NCBI RefSeq assembly: GCF_003859795.1
Contig: NZ_RQYI01000004.1
Location: 1-64,000 of the forward strand
Origin: Alloprevotella sp. OH1205_COT-284
Lineage (GTDB): Bacteria; Bacteroidota; Bacteroidia; Bacteroidales; Bacteroidaceae
Direction: 5' to 3'
Length of the DNA stretch: 64,000 nt
In this document: positions 9,291 to 22,027 of the stretch, piece by piece
Numbering within the stretch: the first letter of the stretch is position 1
Layout of the letters: every line of letters begins with the position of its first letter
The notes under the pieces: model-generated
The model's database searches: none
What the model saw: the letters and a program-made list of their open reading frames with translations, nothing else
Told to the model about the DNA's origin: nothing
Program-made: the position numbers and the translations under genes

Positions 9291-9836
9291 ATGAAGCGGA
9301 TTCGTTGTCCGAAATGTGATGAACCGATCTTATTCGATGATTCATTATATGCTCCCGGTAGAGTTTTGGTGTTTGAGTGCACTGAATGTCGGAAGCAATT
9401 CAAAATACGTGTCGGGGTAAAACCATCTCTCTCTCTCGGAGAAAAAACGCCGGGTGAAGACTTGATACAAGAGCAAGAAAGCGAACAAAAACCATTGGGT
9501 TATTTGATCGTTATCGAAAATGCTTTTCATTTTCGTCAAGAAATTCCTTTGTTTGAAGGAGAAAACAGAGTTGGACGTTATGTAAAAGGCACAAAAGCGA
9601 ATGCAGCCATTAAAACTGTTGATCCGAGTGTCGATAATACGCATTGTAGGATTCGGGTAAGTCTTGATGCTCGAAATGAACCGAAGTTTTCGCTCCAAGA
9701 CGGCCCTTCCGGAACCGGGACGTTTTATATGAATACACTGCTCGGAAATAAAGAGCGTGTGGATCTCGAAGAGGGAGCGATCATCACAATCGGAGCTACC
9801 ACGATGATTTTACAAAAAGGAGAAAAGATTAATTAA
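9291..9836 (+). CDS. zinc-ribbon and FHA domain protein
   Basis: A 181-residue cytosolic protein. The N-terminus is a small zinc-ribbon-like module with two CxxC pairs (CPKC at residues 5-8 and CTEC at 31-34), similar to MJ0042-type fingers. From about residue 72 to 178 it has an FHA domain (ENRVGRY, then VDNTHCRI, then GTGTFYMNT), a fold that binds phosphothreonine peptides. The usual Ser before the conserved His is shifted or replaced (DNTH), so phosphopeptide binding is not certain. It lies 55 bases after the HU/SPOR gene and 43 before the next gene. No kinase gene is nearby. Confidence 0.8.
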   Translation: MKRIRCPKCDEPILFDDSLYAPGRVLVFECTECRKQFKIRVGVKPSLSLGEKTPGEDLIQEQESEQKPLGYLIVIENAFHFRQEIPLFEGENRVGRYVKGTKANAAIKTVDPSVDNTHCRIRVSLDARNEPKFSLQDGPSGTGTFYMNTLLGNKERVDLEEGAIITIGATTMILQKGEKIN

Positions 9837-9879
9837 GGCTAAATATAATATCGTCTTTTTATTTAGCAAACAGTTGGTT

Positions 9880-10347
9880 ATGAAAATCATTGGTATTCTT
9901 CTTATCTGTTTGTTGGCACCTCTGTTTCAGAAAGGAGCGACAGCAAGAGGCTTTGCGGACGCTGTTCAAGTAAATACAACCGAAAAGCCTTTGAAAAACG
10001 ATTTCAGCGGAGTTTTCTTCAATGATGAAAATGGAGTGTGGATGTATTTGGACTTACAAGAAGAAAAACTCGAAGTGCCGGATATGCCTTTCTTGGGGCA
10101 TGTCGCCGGCTATATGAATGGGAAAATTTACGGAGTGTGGATATTGATCAAGTATGAGATAAAACGTAATAAAGTGATTTTGCGTTTTACAAATGATATT
10201 GGGGCAGACTCCCAAACCATTTCTTTGACTCGAAATGAAGATGGCTCTTATTGGTATGAGGCCATAAATGGTAATATGATCAAACGAGTGGAAGGCAGGA
10301 AACTTGTGAAGATTACCGGGAGTATGCTCATGAAAAAAAAGCAATAA
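9880..10347 (+). CDS. exported protein of unknown function (DUF2147-like)
   Basis: A protein of 155 residues with a signal peptide (MKIIGILLICLLAPLFQKGA). I use the second ATG at 9880 because it gives the cleaner signal sequence; an in-frame ATG lies two codons upstream. The mature part alternates short strands with many aromatic and charged residues (GVWMYLDLQEEKLEVP, YGVWILIKYEIKRNKVILRF) and loosely resembles small periplasmic lipocalin-like proteins of the DUF2147 type. I cannot assign a function. The stop is 4 bases before nadE, so the two are probably co-transcribed. Confidence 0.6.
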   Translation: MKIIGILLICLLAPLFQKGATARGFADAVQVNTTEKPLKNDFSGVFFNDENGVWMYLDLQEEKLEVPDMPFLGHVAGYMNGKIYGVWILIKYEIKRNKVILRFTNDIGADSQTISLTRNEDGSYWYEAINGNMIKRVEGRKLVKITGSMLMKKKQ

Positions 10348-10351
10348 CACC

Positions 10352-12349
10352 ATGACAGACGGATTTATTAGAGTTGCAGCAGCTATCCCGCGCGTTAAAG
10401 TTGCAGATGTCGCTTTCAACACCCAAGAAATTGAAAGCATGATGGTTTGTGCAGAAGGGCAAGGAGTAGAAGTGTTGTGTTTTCCGGAATTATGTTTGAC
10501 CTCTTATTCTTGCCAAGATCTTTTTTTTCAACAACTACTGCTTGAAGAGGCCGAAAACGCGCTGTTTAAGATCTTGGAATTGAGTAGAAACCTCGGATTA
10601 GTGGCTATCGTCGGAGTTCCATACTCCTATCAAGGTATGCTCTTTAATTGTGCTGCGGTGGTTCAGGGAGGGAAACTGTTGGGTTTGATCCCCAAAACTT
10701 TTATTCCCAATCATCAAGAATTCTACGAAAAACGCTGGTTCTCTTCTTCTACAATGCTTTCCGGAGAACACATTGTACGCTTTTGCGGACAATACGTTCC
10801 TATCGGACGCCATCAATTGTTTTGTCTTAACGATGTTACTTTTGGCATTGAAATCTGCGAAGACCTTTGGGCACCGACTCCTCCCAGCTCTCATTTGGCA
10901 ATAAAAGGGGCAGAGATTATTTTCAATCTAAGTGCGTCCAATGATTTGATAGGCAAGTATCAATATGTACGTGACCTCGTAATTGGGCAAAGTGCGCGTT
11001 GTCACTGTGCTTATGTCTATACGAGTTGCGGATATGGAGAGAGTACGCAAGATATTGTTTTTGGTGGGAAAAGTTTTATTGCGGAAAACGGACGGATATT
11101 GGCAGAGGGCACTCGCTTCTCTTTCCGGCAAGAACTGACCGTTGCTGAAATTGATGTGGAACGACTTCGGGCAGAACGGCGTCGCAACACTTTCTTTGCC
11201 AAAAGCTATGAAATGTTGGCGAGTAACGATCGTTGCAATATCGTGGATATTGAATCTGCCGGATTTTCAGAAAGCAGCTTTGCTCTTACTCGAAAAATAA
11301 ACCCTCTTCCTTTTGTTCCGCGAGAAGAGGATCTGGATTTTCGCTGTCAGGAAATTCTCAGCATTCAAAGCCAAGGCTTGGCAACGCGTATCGCGCATAC
11401 GAAAGCCCAATCTGTGGTCATCGGAGTCAGTGGAGGGTTAGACTCGACATTGGCTTTAATGGTGTGTACCCATGCTTTTGACTGTTTGGGATTGAACCGA
11501 AAAGGCATTGTCGGCGTGACGATGCCGGGCTTCGGCACCACAGAAAGGACTTACAACAACTCGATCCGTTTGATGAATGCTTTGGGGATTACGATCAGAG
11601 AAATCAATATTTCAGATGCAGTCATGTTGCATTTCCGCGACATCGGACATGATCCTCAGAAGCATGACGTCGTATACGAAAACGCACAGGCGCGTGAACG
11701 TACCCAAATCCTAATGGATATTTCTCATCAGGTAGGCGGTTTTGTTGTCGGCACGGGAGATCTTTCGGAATTGGCTTTGGGGTGGGCTACTTATAATGGT
11801 GACCACATGTCTATGTATGCCGTAAACAGTTCGGTGCCTAAAACCCTTGTGAAGCATCTTGTGCGTTGGGTGGCCGTAAATGTTGCCGACGAAGAAAGCC
11901 GTAAAACCATTTTGGATATTGTGGATACGCCCATAAGCCCGGAATTGTTGCCGGCAGATTCGGAAGGAAATATCAAACAAATCACGGAGGATTTGGTTGG
12001 CCCCTATGAATTACATGACTTCTTTCTGTATTACGTCTTGCGTTATGGCTTCCGTCCCAAGAAGATTTTCAGAATGGCACTTCGGGCTTTCGATGGCAAA
12101 GGTGAAACCCAAACTTATGACGAAGCAACCATAGCCAAATGGCTGGAAGTCTTTTTCCGGCGTTTCTTTGCCCAACAATTTAAGCGTAGCTGTCTGCCCG
12201 ATGGCCCCAAAGTGGGAAGTTGCTCTATCTCTCCGCGCGGAGATTGGAGAATGCCTCCCGATGCAGTTTCGGAAGAATGGATCAAGGAATGTCGTTCTTT
12301 GTTGCAGCAAACACTCTCATCGGAAGAACCCTCAAACACGAAGGCTTAA
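10352..12349 (+). CDS. nadE: glutamine-dependent NAD+ synthase
   Basis: A 665-residue, two-domain enzyme for the last step of NAD+ synthesis: it amidates nicotinic acid adenine dinucleotide using ATP and ammonia from glutamine. The N-terminal nitrilase-like glutaminase domain shows the Glu-Lys-Cys triad at E46 (FPELCLTSY), K115 (PKTF) and C169 (IEICEDLW). The C-terminal synthetase domain has the ATP-pyrophosphatase loop SGGLDS at 360-365. Length matches the glutamine-using class rather than the short ammonia-using class. The next gene starts 2 bases after its stop. Confidence 0.96.
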   Translation: MTDGFIRVAAAIPRVKVADVAFNTQEIESMMVCAEGQGVEVLCFPELCLTSYSCQDLFFQQLLLEEAENALFKILELSRNLGLVAIVGVPYSYQGMLFNCAAVVQGGKLLGLIPKTFIPNHQEFYEKRWFSSSTMLSGEHIVRFCGQYVPIGRHQLFCLNDVTFGIEICEDLWAPTPPSSHLAIKGAEIIFNLSASNDLIGKYQYVRDLVIGQSARCHCAYVYTSCGYGESTQDIVFGGKSFIAENGRILAEGTRFSFRQELTVAEIDVERLRAERRRNTFFAKSYEMLASNDRCNIVDIESAGFSESSFALTRKINPLPFVPREEDLDFRCQEILSIQSQGLATRIAHTKAQSVVIGVSGGLDSTLALMVCTHAFDCLGLNRKGIVGVTMPGFGTTERTYNNSIRLMNALGITIREINISDAVMLHFRDIGHDPQKHDVVYENAQARERTQILMDISHQVGGFVVGTGDLSELALGWATYNGDHMSMYAVNSSVPKTLVKHLVRWVAVNVADEESRKTILDIVDTPISPELLPADSEGNIKQITEDLVGPYELHDFFLYYVLRYGFRPKKIFRMALRAFDGKGETQTYDEATIAKWLEVFFRRFFAQQFKRSCLPDGPKVGSCSISPRGDWRMPPDAVSEEWIKECRSLLQQTLSSEEPSNTKA

Positions 12350-12351
12350 AC

Positions 12352-12894
12352 ATGAAGCAAAAAATACTATTGGTCGGATTTCTCTTTTCTTTGTTCATGG
12401 TTTGCCGGGCGAACAAACAAGACGAAGTGACGTTTTTTGCCCATATCATTCCTGAACAGAATGCTCTGTTCGTTGGAGATAGCTGCTTGGTGAATATCGT
12501 TCTTTATTCCTCACATCCTTTTAGCGAAGTGAAAAGCTCACCGGAAAGGTTGCGTGTTAAAAATGGAAATGTTCGCTTATTGCCACATCTCAAACTGCGT
12601 GCTCAGGAGAGAGTCATTGTGGACAACAAAATTTTCTACGCCATGGTGTGGCAACGGTTTGTCGTGAGCAGTGATAAAAAAGGAGAAATCCGATTTGCTT
12701 CCATGAAGTTTATTGGAGAGTTTATGGCTGACGAAGCCTCTACCCGTCTTTTGGAGCAGTTTTTCGGTGGCCTTCCCCATACTCCCCAAAAGATAAGGAG
12801 CAACTGTAAGCTGCCTGTCTTTTCACTTCCGGTTAAGCCACGCCCCAAACGCTCCACTCAACAAATGATGTCTGCATCAAACAGAGTGGCATAA
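12352..12894 (+). CDS. exported protein resembling the N-terminus of BatD
   Basis: A 180-residue protein with a signal peptide (MKQKILLVGFLFSLFMVCRA). The segment that follows (DEVTFFAHIIPEQNALFVGD) resembles the first beta-sandwich of BatD-like oxygen-tolerance proteins, but the rest of BatD, including its membrane anchor, is absent. I chose the ATG at 12352 because it gives a signal peptide and sits 2 bases after the nadE stop; the frame is open further upstream inside nadE. The basic C-terminal tail (PVKPRPKRS) has no match I know. Function unknown. Confidence 0.55.
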   Translation: MKQKILLVGFLFSLFMVCRANKQDEVTFFAHIIPEQNALFVGDSCLVNIVLYSSHPFSEVKSSPERLRVKNGNVRLLPHLKLRAQERVIVDNKIFYAMVWQRFVVSSDKKGEIRFASMKFIGEFMADEASTRLLEQFFGGLPHTPQKIRSNCKLPVFSLPVKPRPKRSTQQMMSASNRVA

Positions 12895-12924
12895 TTCTCA
12901 AAATTAGACCTAATTAAAAAGAAT

Positions 12925-13338
12925 ATGATTATCGCTGTTGATTTTGACGGTACGATTGTTGAACATCGTTATCCTGCCATTGGAAAAGAAATACCGTTTG
13001 CCATAGCCACCCTTCGTCAGTTGCAAGCCGATGGACATAGATTGATTTTATGGACAGTAAGAGAAGGTGCTCTTTTGGACGAAGCCATTAAATATTGCGA
13101 AGATCGCGGAGTGACGTTTTACTCGGTAAACAGAGATTTTGAAGAAGAGGATGGCACGGGACGTGGATTTTCTCGCAAAATAAAAGCAGACCTCTTCATT
13201 GATGACCGAAATGTTGGAGGTCTGCCGGATTGGGGGACGATCTATATGCTCGTCCAACAGCGTATCTCTTGGGAGGAATATCTCATTCGGCAGGCTGTCA
13301 TTCCTCAAAAGAAAAAGCGAGGATGGTGGCCGTTTTGA
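12925..13338 (+). CDS. HAD-superfamily hydrolase-like protein
   Basis: A 137-residue protein with the HAD opening motif DFDGT (D6 and D8) and a C-terminal acidic motif IDDRNVGG, typical of the short BT0820-like HAD proteins of Bacteroidetes. Members have a minimal Rossmannoid core and are thought to act as phosphatases; the substrate is unknown. It is 30 bases after the previous gene and probably ends the transcription unit, since a 300-base gap follows. Confidence 0.8.
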   Translation: MIIAVDFDGTIVEHRYPAIGKEIPFAIATLRQLQADGHRLILWTVREGALLDEAIKYCEDRGVTFYSVNRDFEEEDGTGRGFSRKIKADLFIDDRNVGGLPDWGTIYMLVQQRISWEEYLIRQAVIPQKKKRGWWPF

Positions 13339-13638
13339 TGATCAGAACCACACGTATCGCTTTTGATAAAAGTAAGTGATATTTCGGTTCGCTTTGCCTT
13401 AAATGGAGAAGATTTGAGGAATATTAAACTTTTTACCTTTTTGTTTTCGTTATCGAGGAAAAAGTTATCTCGAACTATACAAAGGTTCCAATTAAAAGAA
13501 TTATATTTGCAAGCGGAAGGTATTTTTTCCTTGTCGTTATTCGGTGGCTTTGAACAACGGTAACAAAACATTTGGAAAAGAGGTTTACAATCGCAGATTG
13601 TCCGAAGCCCTCCAATACACAACAATACAATCAAACAT
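13339..13638. other. intergenic region upstream of pfkA
   Basis: A 300-base, A/T-rich gap. TATATTTG at 13502-13509 is a plausible -7 box for the pfkA/ATP-synthase unit, but I see no good -33 element at the right spacing. No gene is visible. Confidence 0.5.
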
Positions 13639-16163
<2,525 letters not shown>

Positions 16164-16169
16164 TGTAAT

Positions 16170-16424
16170 ATGCCCAAACCAGAAAAACTACACGTTGTCA
16201 TTGTATCCGTGGAACGGACACTCTATGACGGATTGGTAGAACGCCTGTTTGTCCCGGGAGAAAAAGGACGTTTTGAGGTTTTGAAAAATCATGCCTCAAT
16301 CATATCTACTTTAATACCCGGAAGTGTTGTTTGCGAAGGAGAAAATGCATTTGAAATCAGTATTTCCGGAGGGTTTGTTGAAGTGAAGGATAATGAAGTC
16401 ACACTTTGTGTAGAAACGTTATAA
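16170..16424 (+). CDS. atpC: F-type ATP synthase subunit epsilon (short form)
   Basis: An 84-residue epsilon subunit made only of the N-terminal beta-sandwich (family segments ERLFVPGEKGRFEVL and HASIISTL). The C-terminal two-helix domain, which in other bacteria can swing up and inhibit the motor, is missing. This short form is common in Bacteroidetes. It begins 6 bases after atpD and ends 3 bases before the next gene. Confidence 0.9.
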   Translation: MPKPEKLHVVIVSVERTLYDGLVERLFVPGEKGRFEVLKNHASIISTLIPGSVVCEGENAFEISISGGFVEVKDNEVTLCVETL

Positions 16425-16427
16425 TAT

Positions 16428-16826
16428 ATGTTGAAGCGTCTAAGATCAGTATTCACACTTGCCGTGCTCTTTCTGTTGCTTTCGCCAACTCTGTTGATGA
16501 TAGAACAGAGCGTTGCCGCTATCAGAGTAGAACAAGTTGCATGGGAACTCATCGTCCTTTCTGTTGCATTTTTTGCGTTCTCTTTAATGGAGATGTTCGT
16601 AATCCATGCATTGGAAAAATCCTCTTCTTACTATCTTGGAGCCAATTTATTGTTTTCTTTACTTCGTCTTTTATTAACGGCCGGTCTGCTTTTCTATTTT
16701 AAGTGGAAAACCACTTCTGATTTCACCATTGTGTTCGTAAATGTCTTGGTGTTGTATTTTGCCACACTACTCTACTCCACATGGTGCAGACAAAAAGAAA
16801 ACAAACAAAAAGTTCATACCTCATGA
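16428..16826 (+). CDS. small four-helix membrane protein in the ATP synthase operon (AtpI-like position)
   Basis: A 132-residue protein with about four transmembrane segments (starting LAVLFLLLSPTLLM; WELIVLSVAFFAFSLMEMF; LLFSLLRLLLTAGLLFY; IVFVNVLVLYFATLLY) and a basic tail. Its place directly before atpB and its size match the AtpI-like accessory proteins of other operons, which help assemble the c-ring, but sequence similarity is not obvious. Its stop codon overlaps the atpB start as ATGA, so the two are translationally coupled. Confidence 0.75.
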   Translation: MLKRLRSVFTLAVLFLLLSPTLLMIEQSVAAIRVEQVAWELIVLSVAFFAFSLMEMFVIHALEKSSSYYLGANLLFSLLRLLLTAGLLFYFKWKTTSDFTIVFVNVLVLYFATLLYSTWCRQKENKQKVHTS

Positions 16827-17899
16827 TTTCTGTACTTAGAACATCTCTCTTCATCTTCATGCTTTCTTGTTTTGGCTGTTTTTCTGCGGCCAACGCCTCT
16901 GATATTTCCAAGAAAGAAGAAATCAATGTTTCGGAGTTTGTTTTAGAGCATCTTTCTGATGCTTACGAATGGCATATCACCACGTGGAATGAACATCACA
17001 TTTCAATTCCTCTTCCTATCATTGTAAAGGGAGATACTTCCGGTTGGCACGTGTTCAGCAGTTCACGTTTACATGAAGCAGCCTTACATGGTAGAGATTA
17101 TAAAGGTTTTTTCCTCTCTCCACAACACCATAACAAAATCTGCGAACGTTTACCTGACGGTAGAGTTATAAGGCCTTGGGACATATCGATTACCAAAAAT
17201 GTGGTGGAGATATGGTTGGTGGTATTGATTCTTTCCGCTATTTTCTTGTATTGTTCTTGGTGGTATAAGAAGCGGGATCCGCAAAGCGATGCCCCCAAAG
17301 GCTTTGTCGGAATGATGGAAATGTTGGTCATGAATATAAATGACGAAGTCATCAAGGCATCAATCGGAGAAAAACATTATAAACGTTACGCCCCCTATTT
17401 GCTGACGGTTTTCTTTTTTATCTTTGTAAATAATTTGTTGGGGCTGATTCCGTTTTTTCCGGGAGGAGCCAATGTTACGGGCAATATAAACGTCACTTTG
17501 TTTCTGGCCGTAGGAACGATGTTGGCTGTCAATTTATTTGGCAATAAGGAGTATTGGAAAGAAATTCTTTGGCCTAATGTTCCCTTATGGCTGAAAATTC
17601 CACCCGTTATGCCCATTATCGAGGTCTTCGGGATTTTCACAAAACCATTCGCGTTGATGATCCGTCTTTTCGCAAACATTATGGCCGGACACGCGATCAT
17701 TTTATCTTTTACTTTTGTGATATTTCTGACTTGGCAAATAAGTTCTGTTACGGGATCTATCTTTACCGTATTTAGTGCTCTGCTCATGGTCTTCTTGAAT
17801 TTCCTCGAACTCCTTGTCGCTTTTGTACAAGCCTATGTCTTTACGATACTATCTTCTGTGTTTATCGGTCTTTCCCTACCGGAACATCACAAAGAATAA
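16823..17899 (+). CDS. atpB: F-type ATP synthase subunit a
   Basis: The proton-channel subunit of F0 (358 residues from the ATG at 16823, which overlaps the preceding stop codon). It starts with a signal-like hydrophobic stretch and a long periplasmic extension of roughly 120 residues, as in other Bacteroidetes, before the membrane domain. The essential Arg facing the c-ring is R281 in MIRLFANIMAGH. The final helices (LNFLELLVAFVQAYVFTILS) match the family. Confidence 0.95.
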   Translation: MISVLRTSLFIFMLSCFGCFSAANASDISKKEEINVSEFVLEHLSDAYEWHITTWNEHHISIPLPIIVKGDTSGWHVFSSSRLHEAALHGRDYKGFFLSPQHHNKICERLPDGRVIRPWDISITKNVVEIWLVVLILSAIFLYCSWWYKKRDPQSDAPKGFVGMMEMLVMNINDEVIKASIGEKHYKRYAPYLLTVFFFIFVNNLLGLIPFFPGGANVTGNINVTLFLAVGTMLAVNLFGNKEYWKEILWPNVPLWLKIPPVMPIIEVFGIFTKPFALMIRLFANIMAGHAIILSFTFVIFLTWQISSVTGSIFTVFSALLMVFLNFLELLVAFVQAYVFTILSSVFIGLSLPEHHKE

Positions 17900-17939
17900 A
17901 TATAAATAGCACAATAAATAATTCAACAAACCATTTTAA

Positions 17940-18194
<255 letters not shown>

Positions 18195-18218
18195 AACTGA
18201 GAAAATAAATTTATCATT

Positions 18219-18740
18219 ATGGAGTCATTGAATTTGCCCTCCATTCTCACTCCTGATTTCGGACTCCTTTTTTGGATGTTCATTGCATTTGCCGTGGTTT
18301 TCTTTATCTTGGCCAAATTTGGTTTTCCGGTGATCACCGATATGGTTGAAGCTCGCAAGAAATTTATAGACGAGAGCCTGAAAAATGCAAGAACAGCCAA
18401 TGAAAAGTTGGCAGAAATTCAGACCGAGAGTGAACAAATGCTTCGTGAAGCTCGTGAAAAACAAGCTGAAATACTAAAAGAAGCGGCGGCAACTCGTGAC
18501 GCAATTATCAAGGAGGCCAAGAATAAGGCCGAAATAGAAGGCAGTAAAATCCTTGAAGAGGCAAAGGCTCAAATTAAAATAGAGAAAACCAATGCCTTGC
18601 GGGAAATACGCTCACAAGTGGCCGATTTGTCTATCAAGATAGCTGAGAAGGTGATTCGCAAAGAACTCGAAAAAGAAAAAGAGCAAGAATCTTTCATTCT
18701 TGGCGTACTCAATGATATAGAAAAAGAAACCAACTCCTAA
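18219..18740 (+). CDS. atpF: F-type ATP synthase subunit b
   Basis: A 173-residue peripheral-stalk subunit: one N-terminal transmembrane helix (about residues 15-38, LLFWMFIAFAVVFFILAKFG) followed by a long charged helix that dimerises along the stalk. It lies between atpE and atpH, 24 and 9 bases away. Confidence 0.94.
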   Translation: MESLNLPSILTPDFGLLFWMFIAFAVVFFILAKFGFPVITDMVEARKKFIDESLKNARTANEKLAEIQTESEQMLREAREKQAEILKEAAATRDAIIKEAKNKAEIEGSKILEEAKAQIKIEKTNALREIRSQVADLSIKIAEKVIRKELEKEKEQESFILGVLNDIEKETNS

Positions 18741-18749
18741 ATACACGCA

Positions 18750-19292
18750 ATGGATATTGGAATCGTTGCATCACGATACGCAAAAGCTCTTTTCCGCTTT
18801 TCTGTGGAGAAGAATGAGGAAAAAACAGTTTATTCCGAAATGCAAAGACTGGATCGGAGCTTTCGACAGGTCGCAGCTTTGAATGTAACTTTGCAAAACC
18901 CCCTTCTCAAAAATGAGCAAAAAATATCATTGCTCAGCATGGCTTGTGCAGAGGAGAAACAAGAAATAGCAGAGAGTACAAAGCGTTTTATCCGGTTGGT
19001 CGTAGAAAAGAAGCGTGCAGAAATGATGCACTTCATTGCAACATCGTTTGTACGTCTTTACGAAGAGGAAAAGCGAATTGTCAATGCACATCTCACATTA
19101 GCCACTCCTGCAACAGAGCGCGTTACGGAGCGTTTACTGTCTTTGGTAAAAGCACGCACAAATAGAGAAGTATGTCTTAATACCAACGTGGATCCGACTT
19201 TACAGGCCGGCTTCATCTTAGAGTATGACGACTATCGATTGGATGCGAGTCTACGGGGACAGCTTGAAAATTTGCGTCGTGATTTGAAATAA
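18750..19292 (+). CDS. atpH: F-type ATP synthase subunit delta
   Basis: A 180-residue delta subunit that joins the peripheral stalk to the top of F1. The N-terminal helical domain opens with the family motif IASRYAKALF, and the C-terminal part contains the conserved PTLQAGFILEYDDYRLDASL segment near the end. It is 9 bases after atpF and 23 before atpA. Confidence 0.93.
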   Translation: MDIGIVASRYAKALFRFSVEKNEEKTVYSEMQRLDRSFRQVAALNVTLQNPLLKNEQKISLLSMACAEEKQEIAESTKRFIRLVVEKKRAEMMHFIATSFVRLYEEEKRIVNAHLTLATPATERVTERLLSLVKARTNREVCLNTNVDPTLQAGFILEYDDYRLDASLRGQLENLRRDLK

Positions 19293-19315
19293 ATTCCTAA
19301 CAAAGTATTATCATT

Positions 19316-20899
19316 ATGCCCAATAATATTAAGCCGAGTGAAGTTTCTGCCGTTCTTCTGCAACAACTGCATGATTTGGCCACTGATGTACAGTTTGAAG
19401 AAGTTGGTGTCGTCTTGACTATTGGAGACGGTGTGGCACGCATCTATGGTCTGACCAAAGTTACGGAAAACGAACTGATAGAGTTTGACAACGGAGTGAT
19501 GGCCGTGGCCATGAACCTGGAAGAGGACAATGTCGGTGCCGTGCTCTTAGGCTCTTCCGAAGGAATTAAAGAAGGTCAAAGAGTAAAACGAACCGGTCGT
19601 GTAGCTTCTATCATGGTCAATGAAAACATGTTGGGGCGCGTAATAGACCCGCTAGGAAAACCCTTGGACGGTGCCGGCGAAATCGAAGGAGAAAAGTTTC
19701 TTATGCCCCTTGATCGCAAAGCTCCGGGAGTAATCTATCGGCAGCCTGTCACCCAATCATTGGCAACAGGTCTGAAAAGTGTAGACTCGATGATCCCCAT
19801 CGGTCGCGGACAGCGTGAACTCATCATCGGCGACCGACAGACGGGAAAAACTGCCATAGCCATTGACACGATCATCAATCAACGCCACAATTATGAAGCC
19901 GGCGATCCCGTGTATTGTATTTATGTTGCCATCGGACAAAAAGCATCGACTGTGGCCAACATCGTGAATACGCTGAAAGAGAAAGGGGCGATGGATTATA
20001 CCATTATCGTATCGGCCACGGCGGCTGAAACGGCGGCTTTACAGTATTATGCTCCCATGGCCGGTGCTGCGATCGGTGAATTTTTCCGCGACCGTGGCAA
20101 GCATGCACTTGTCGTTTACGATGATCTCTCCAAGCAGGCTGTTGCCTATCGCGAAGTTTCTCTGATCTTGCGTCGCCCGTCGGGACGTGAGGCTTATCCG
20201 GGCGATGTATTTTACCTTCATTCTCGTCTTTTGGAGCGTGCCGCAAAAATCAATGACCAACAAGAAGTGGCTGAGAAGATGAATGACCTTCCCGAATCGC
20301 TGCAAGGAAAAGTAAAAGGCGGCGGTTCGCTCACTGCCCTTCCTATCATTGAAACACAAGCCGGAGACGTTTCCGCCTATATCCCGACCAATGTTATTTC
20401 TATCACAGACGGACAGATATACTTGGATACAAACCTTTTCAACCAAGGTTTCCGCCCTGCTATTGATGTCGGTATTTCCGTGTCCCGTGTCGGCGGATCG
20501 GCGCAAATCAAATCCATGAAAAAGGTGGCTGGAACACTAAAAATTGATCAGGCACAATATCGTGAGTTGGAGGCTTTTGCCAAATTTTCCGGAGATATGG
20601 ACTCTGTGACGGCCATGACTATCGATCGCGGAAGAAAGAACAATCAACTCCTTATTCAATCTCAATATAGTCCGATGCCCGTAGGAGAGCAGATAGCAAT
20701 TCTCTATTGCGGCACGAAAGGCTTGCTTACCACAGTGCCATTAAACAAAGTGCGCGATTTTCAGGAGCAATTTCTCAATGTGTTGCGTGCCTCACATTCC
20801 GATACGATATTGGCCTCGCTGTCTGCCGGTTTGCTTTCCGAAGAGGTTGAGAACGCAATACGAAAAGTTGCCGCCGATGTTTCGGCTCTTTATCAATAA
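19316..20899 (+). CDS. atpA: F-type ATP synthase subunit alpha
   Basis: The non-catalytic nucleotide-binding subunit of F1 (527 residues). The P-loop GDRQTGKT is at residues 172-179, and family blocks such as [21 protein letters not shown] and the Arg-finger region [13 protein letters not shown] are present. It assembles with beta into the alpha3-beta3 hexamer. A 122-base gap follows before atpG, with a small GCGTC/GACGC hairpin but no clear terminator. Confidence 0.97.
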   Translation: MPNNIKPSEVSAVLLQQLHDLATDVQFEEVGVVLTIGDGVARIYGLTKVTENELIEFDNGVMAVAMNLEEDNVGAVLLGSSEGIKEGQRVKRTGRVASIMVNENMLGRVIDPLGKPLDGAGEIEGEKFLMPLDRKAPGVIYRQPVTQSLATGLKSVDSMIPIGRGQRELIIGDRQTGKTAIAIDTIINQRHNYEAGDPVYCIYVAIGQKASTVANIVNTLKEKGAMDYTIIVSATAAETAALQYYAPMAGAAIGEFFRDRGKHALVVYDDLSKQAVAYREVSLILRRPSGREAYPGDVFYLHSRLLERAAKINDQQEVAEKMNDLPESLQGKVKGGGSLTALPIIETQAGDVSAYIPTNVISITDGQIYLDTNLFNQGFRPAIDVGISVSRVGGSAQIKSMKKVAGTLKIDQAQYRELEAFAKFSGDMDSVTAMTIDRGRKNNQLLIQSQYSPMPVGEQIAILYCGTKGLLTTVPLNKVRDFQEQFLNVLRASHSDTILASLSAGLLSEEVENAIRKVAADVSALYQ

Positions 20900-21021
20900 C
20901 CACGAAAAACTTCTCTTGGCATAACGTGCGACTGCGTCATCCTGCGACGCGTAAAATAAGGGAGCAAACGATCTGAAACTCTTCTCTCTAAACGTAATAA
21001 ATATCGATAAATCATTCTGTT

Positions 21022-21885
21022 ATGGCTTCATTAAAAGAAGTGAAAACTCGAATAGCCTCTGTCAATAACACCCGTAAAATAACGAGTGCCATGAAGATGG
21101 TGGCAAGTTCCAAACTTCATCATGCTCAACACGCCATTGAACGAATGCGTCCTTATGAGAAGAAACTAAACGGAATGATGTCTGCGTTTGTCGCTTCATT
21201 GGAAGGCGAGGTTTCTTCTCAATTTTCTGTCGAACGCAAAATCGAAAGAGTCGCTTTGGTGGTGTTTTCATCGAATTCCAGCCTCTGCGGTGGTTTTAAT
21301 GGCAATGTCATTAAACAGATGCGCCAAACAATAGAAGATTACCGCGCACAAGGGATAGAAGTTGCGCATCTCTATCCTATCGGCAAAAAAGTGACTGAGG
21401 CTGCGAAGAAAATGAATTTCTCCATCGAAAAGGAGCTTTCCGAAATCTTGGACAAACCTCAGTATGCTCCCATAGCGGCACTTTCTGCCGAGCTGATGCG
21501 TCAATATTCTGCCAAAGAGATCGATCGTGTGGAGATTTTGTATCATCACTTCAAAAGTGCAGGCAGCCAAGTGCTGACAACGGAACAATTTCTGCCTGTC
21601 AAGTTAGAAGTTATGGAAAGCACATCCGGGATAAGTGATTATATCATAGAGCCTTCTCTACAAAAAATGATAGAAAATCTTATTCCCAAAGCTCTTCATC
21701 TGAAATTATATTCCGCAATGCTCGACAATCTCGCGTCCGAACATGCCGCTCGTGTCATAGCGATGCAGGTAGCAACAGACAATGCCGATGAATTGCTTCG
21801 TGAATTGACTTTGCAATACAATAAGACACGACAGCAGGCCATTACTGCGGAACTGCTTGATATTGTCGGAGGTTCGTTACAATAG
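21022..21885 (+). CDS. atpG: F-type ATP synthase subunit gamma
   Basis: The central rotor shaft (287 residues). The N-terminal helix MASLKEVKTRIASVNNTRKI and the C-terminal helix (SEHAARVIAMQVATDNADEL) are the two family signatures that form the coiled coil inside F1. It is the last gene of the operon; the hairpin repeat at 22028-22080 downstream could terminate the transcript. Confidence 0.95.
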   Translation: MASLKEVKTRIASVNNTRKITSAMKMVASSKLHHAQHAIERMRPYEKKLNGMMSAFVASLEGEVSSQFSVERKIERVALVVFSSNSSLCGGFNGNVIKQMRQTIEDYRAQGIEVAHLYPIGKKVTEAAKKMNFSIEKELSEILDKPQYAPIAALSAELMRQYSAKEIDRVEILYHHFKSAGSQVLTTEQFLPVKLEVMESTSGISDYIIEPSLQKMIENLIPKALHLKLYSAMLDNLASEHAARVIAMQVATDNADELLRELTLQYNKTRQQAITAELLDIVGGSLQ

Positions 21886-22027
21886 TTCCCTCAGATGAAC
21901 GGAAGTTATGACTTGGCGTTTTTATAACTCACAATGATCATTGCCAAAGCATAGACATCGGTTTCATTTATGGAAAATGTTAGTGATATAAAAGCTCCAT
22001 GAAACTCCTACCCACTTATTAAATACT

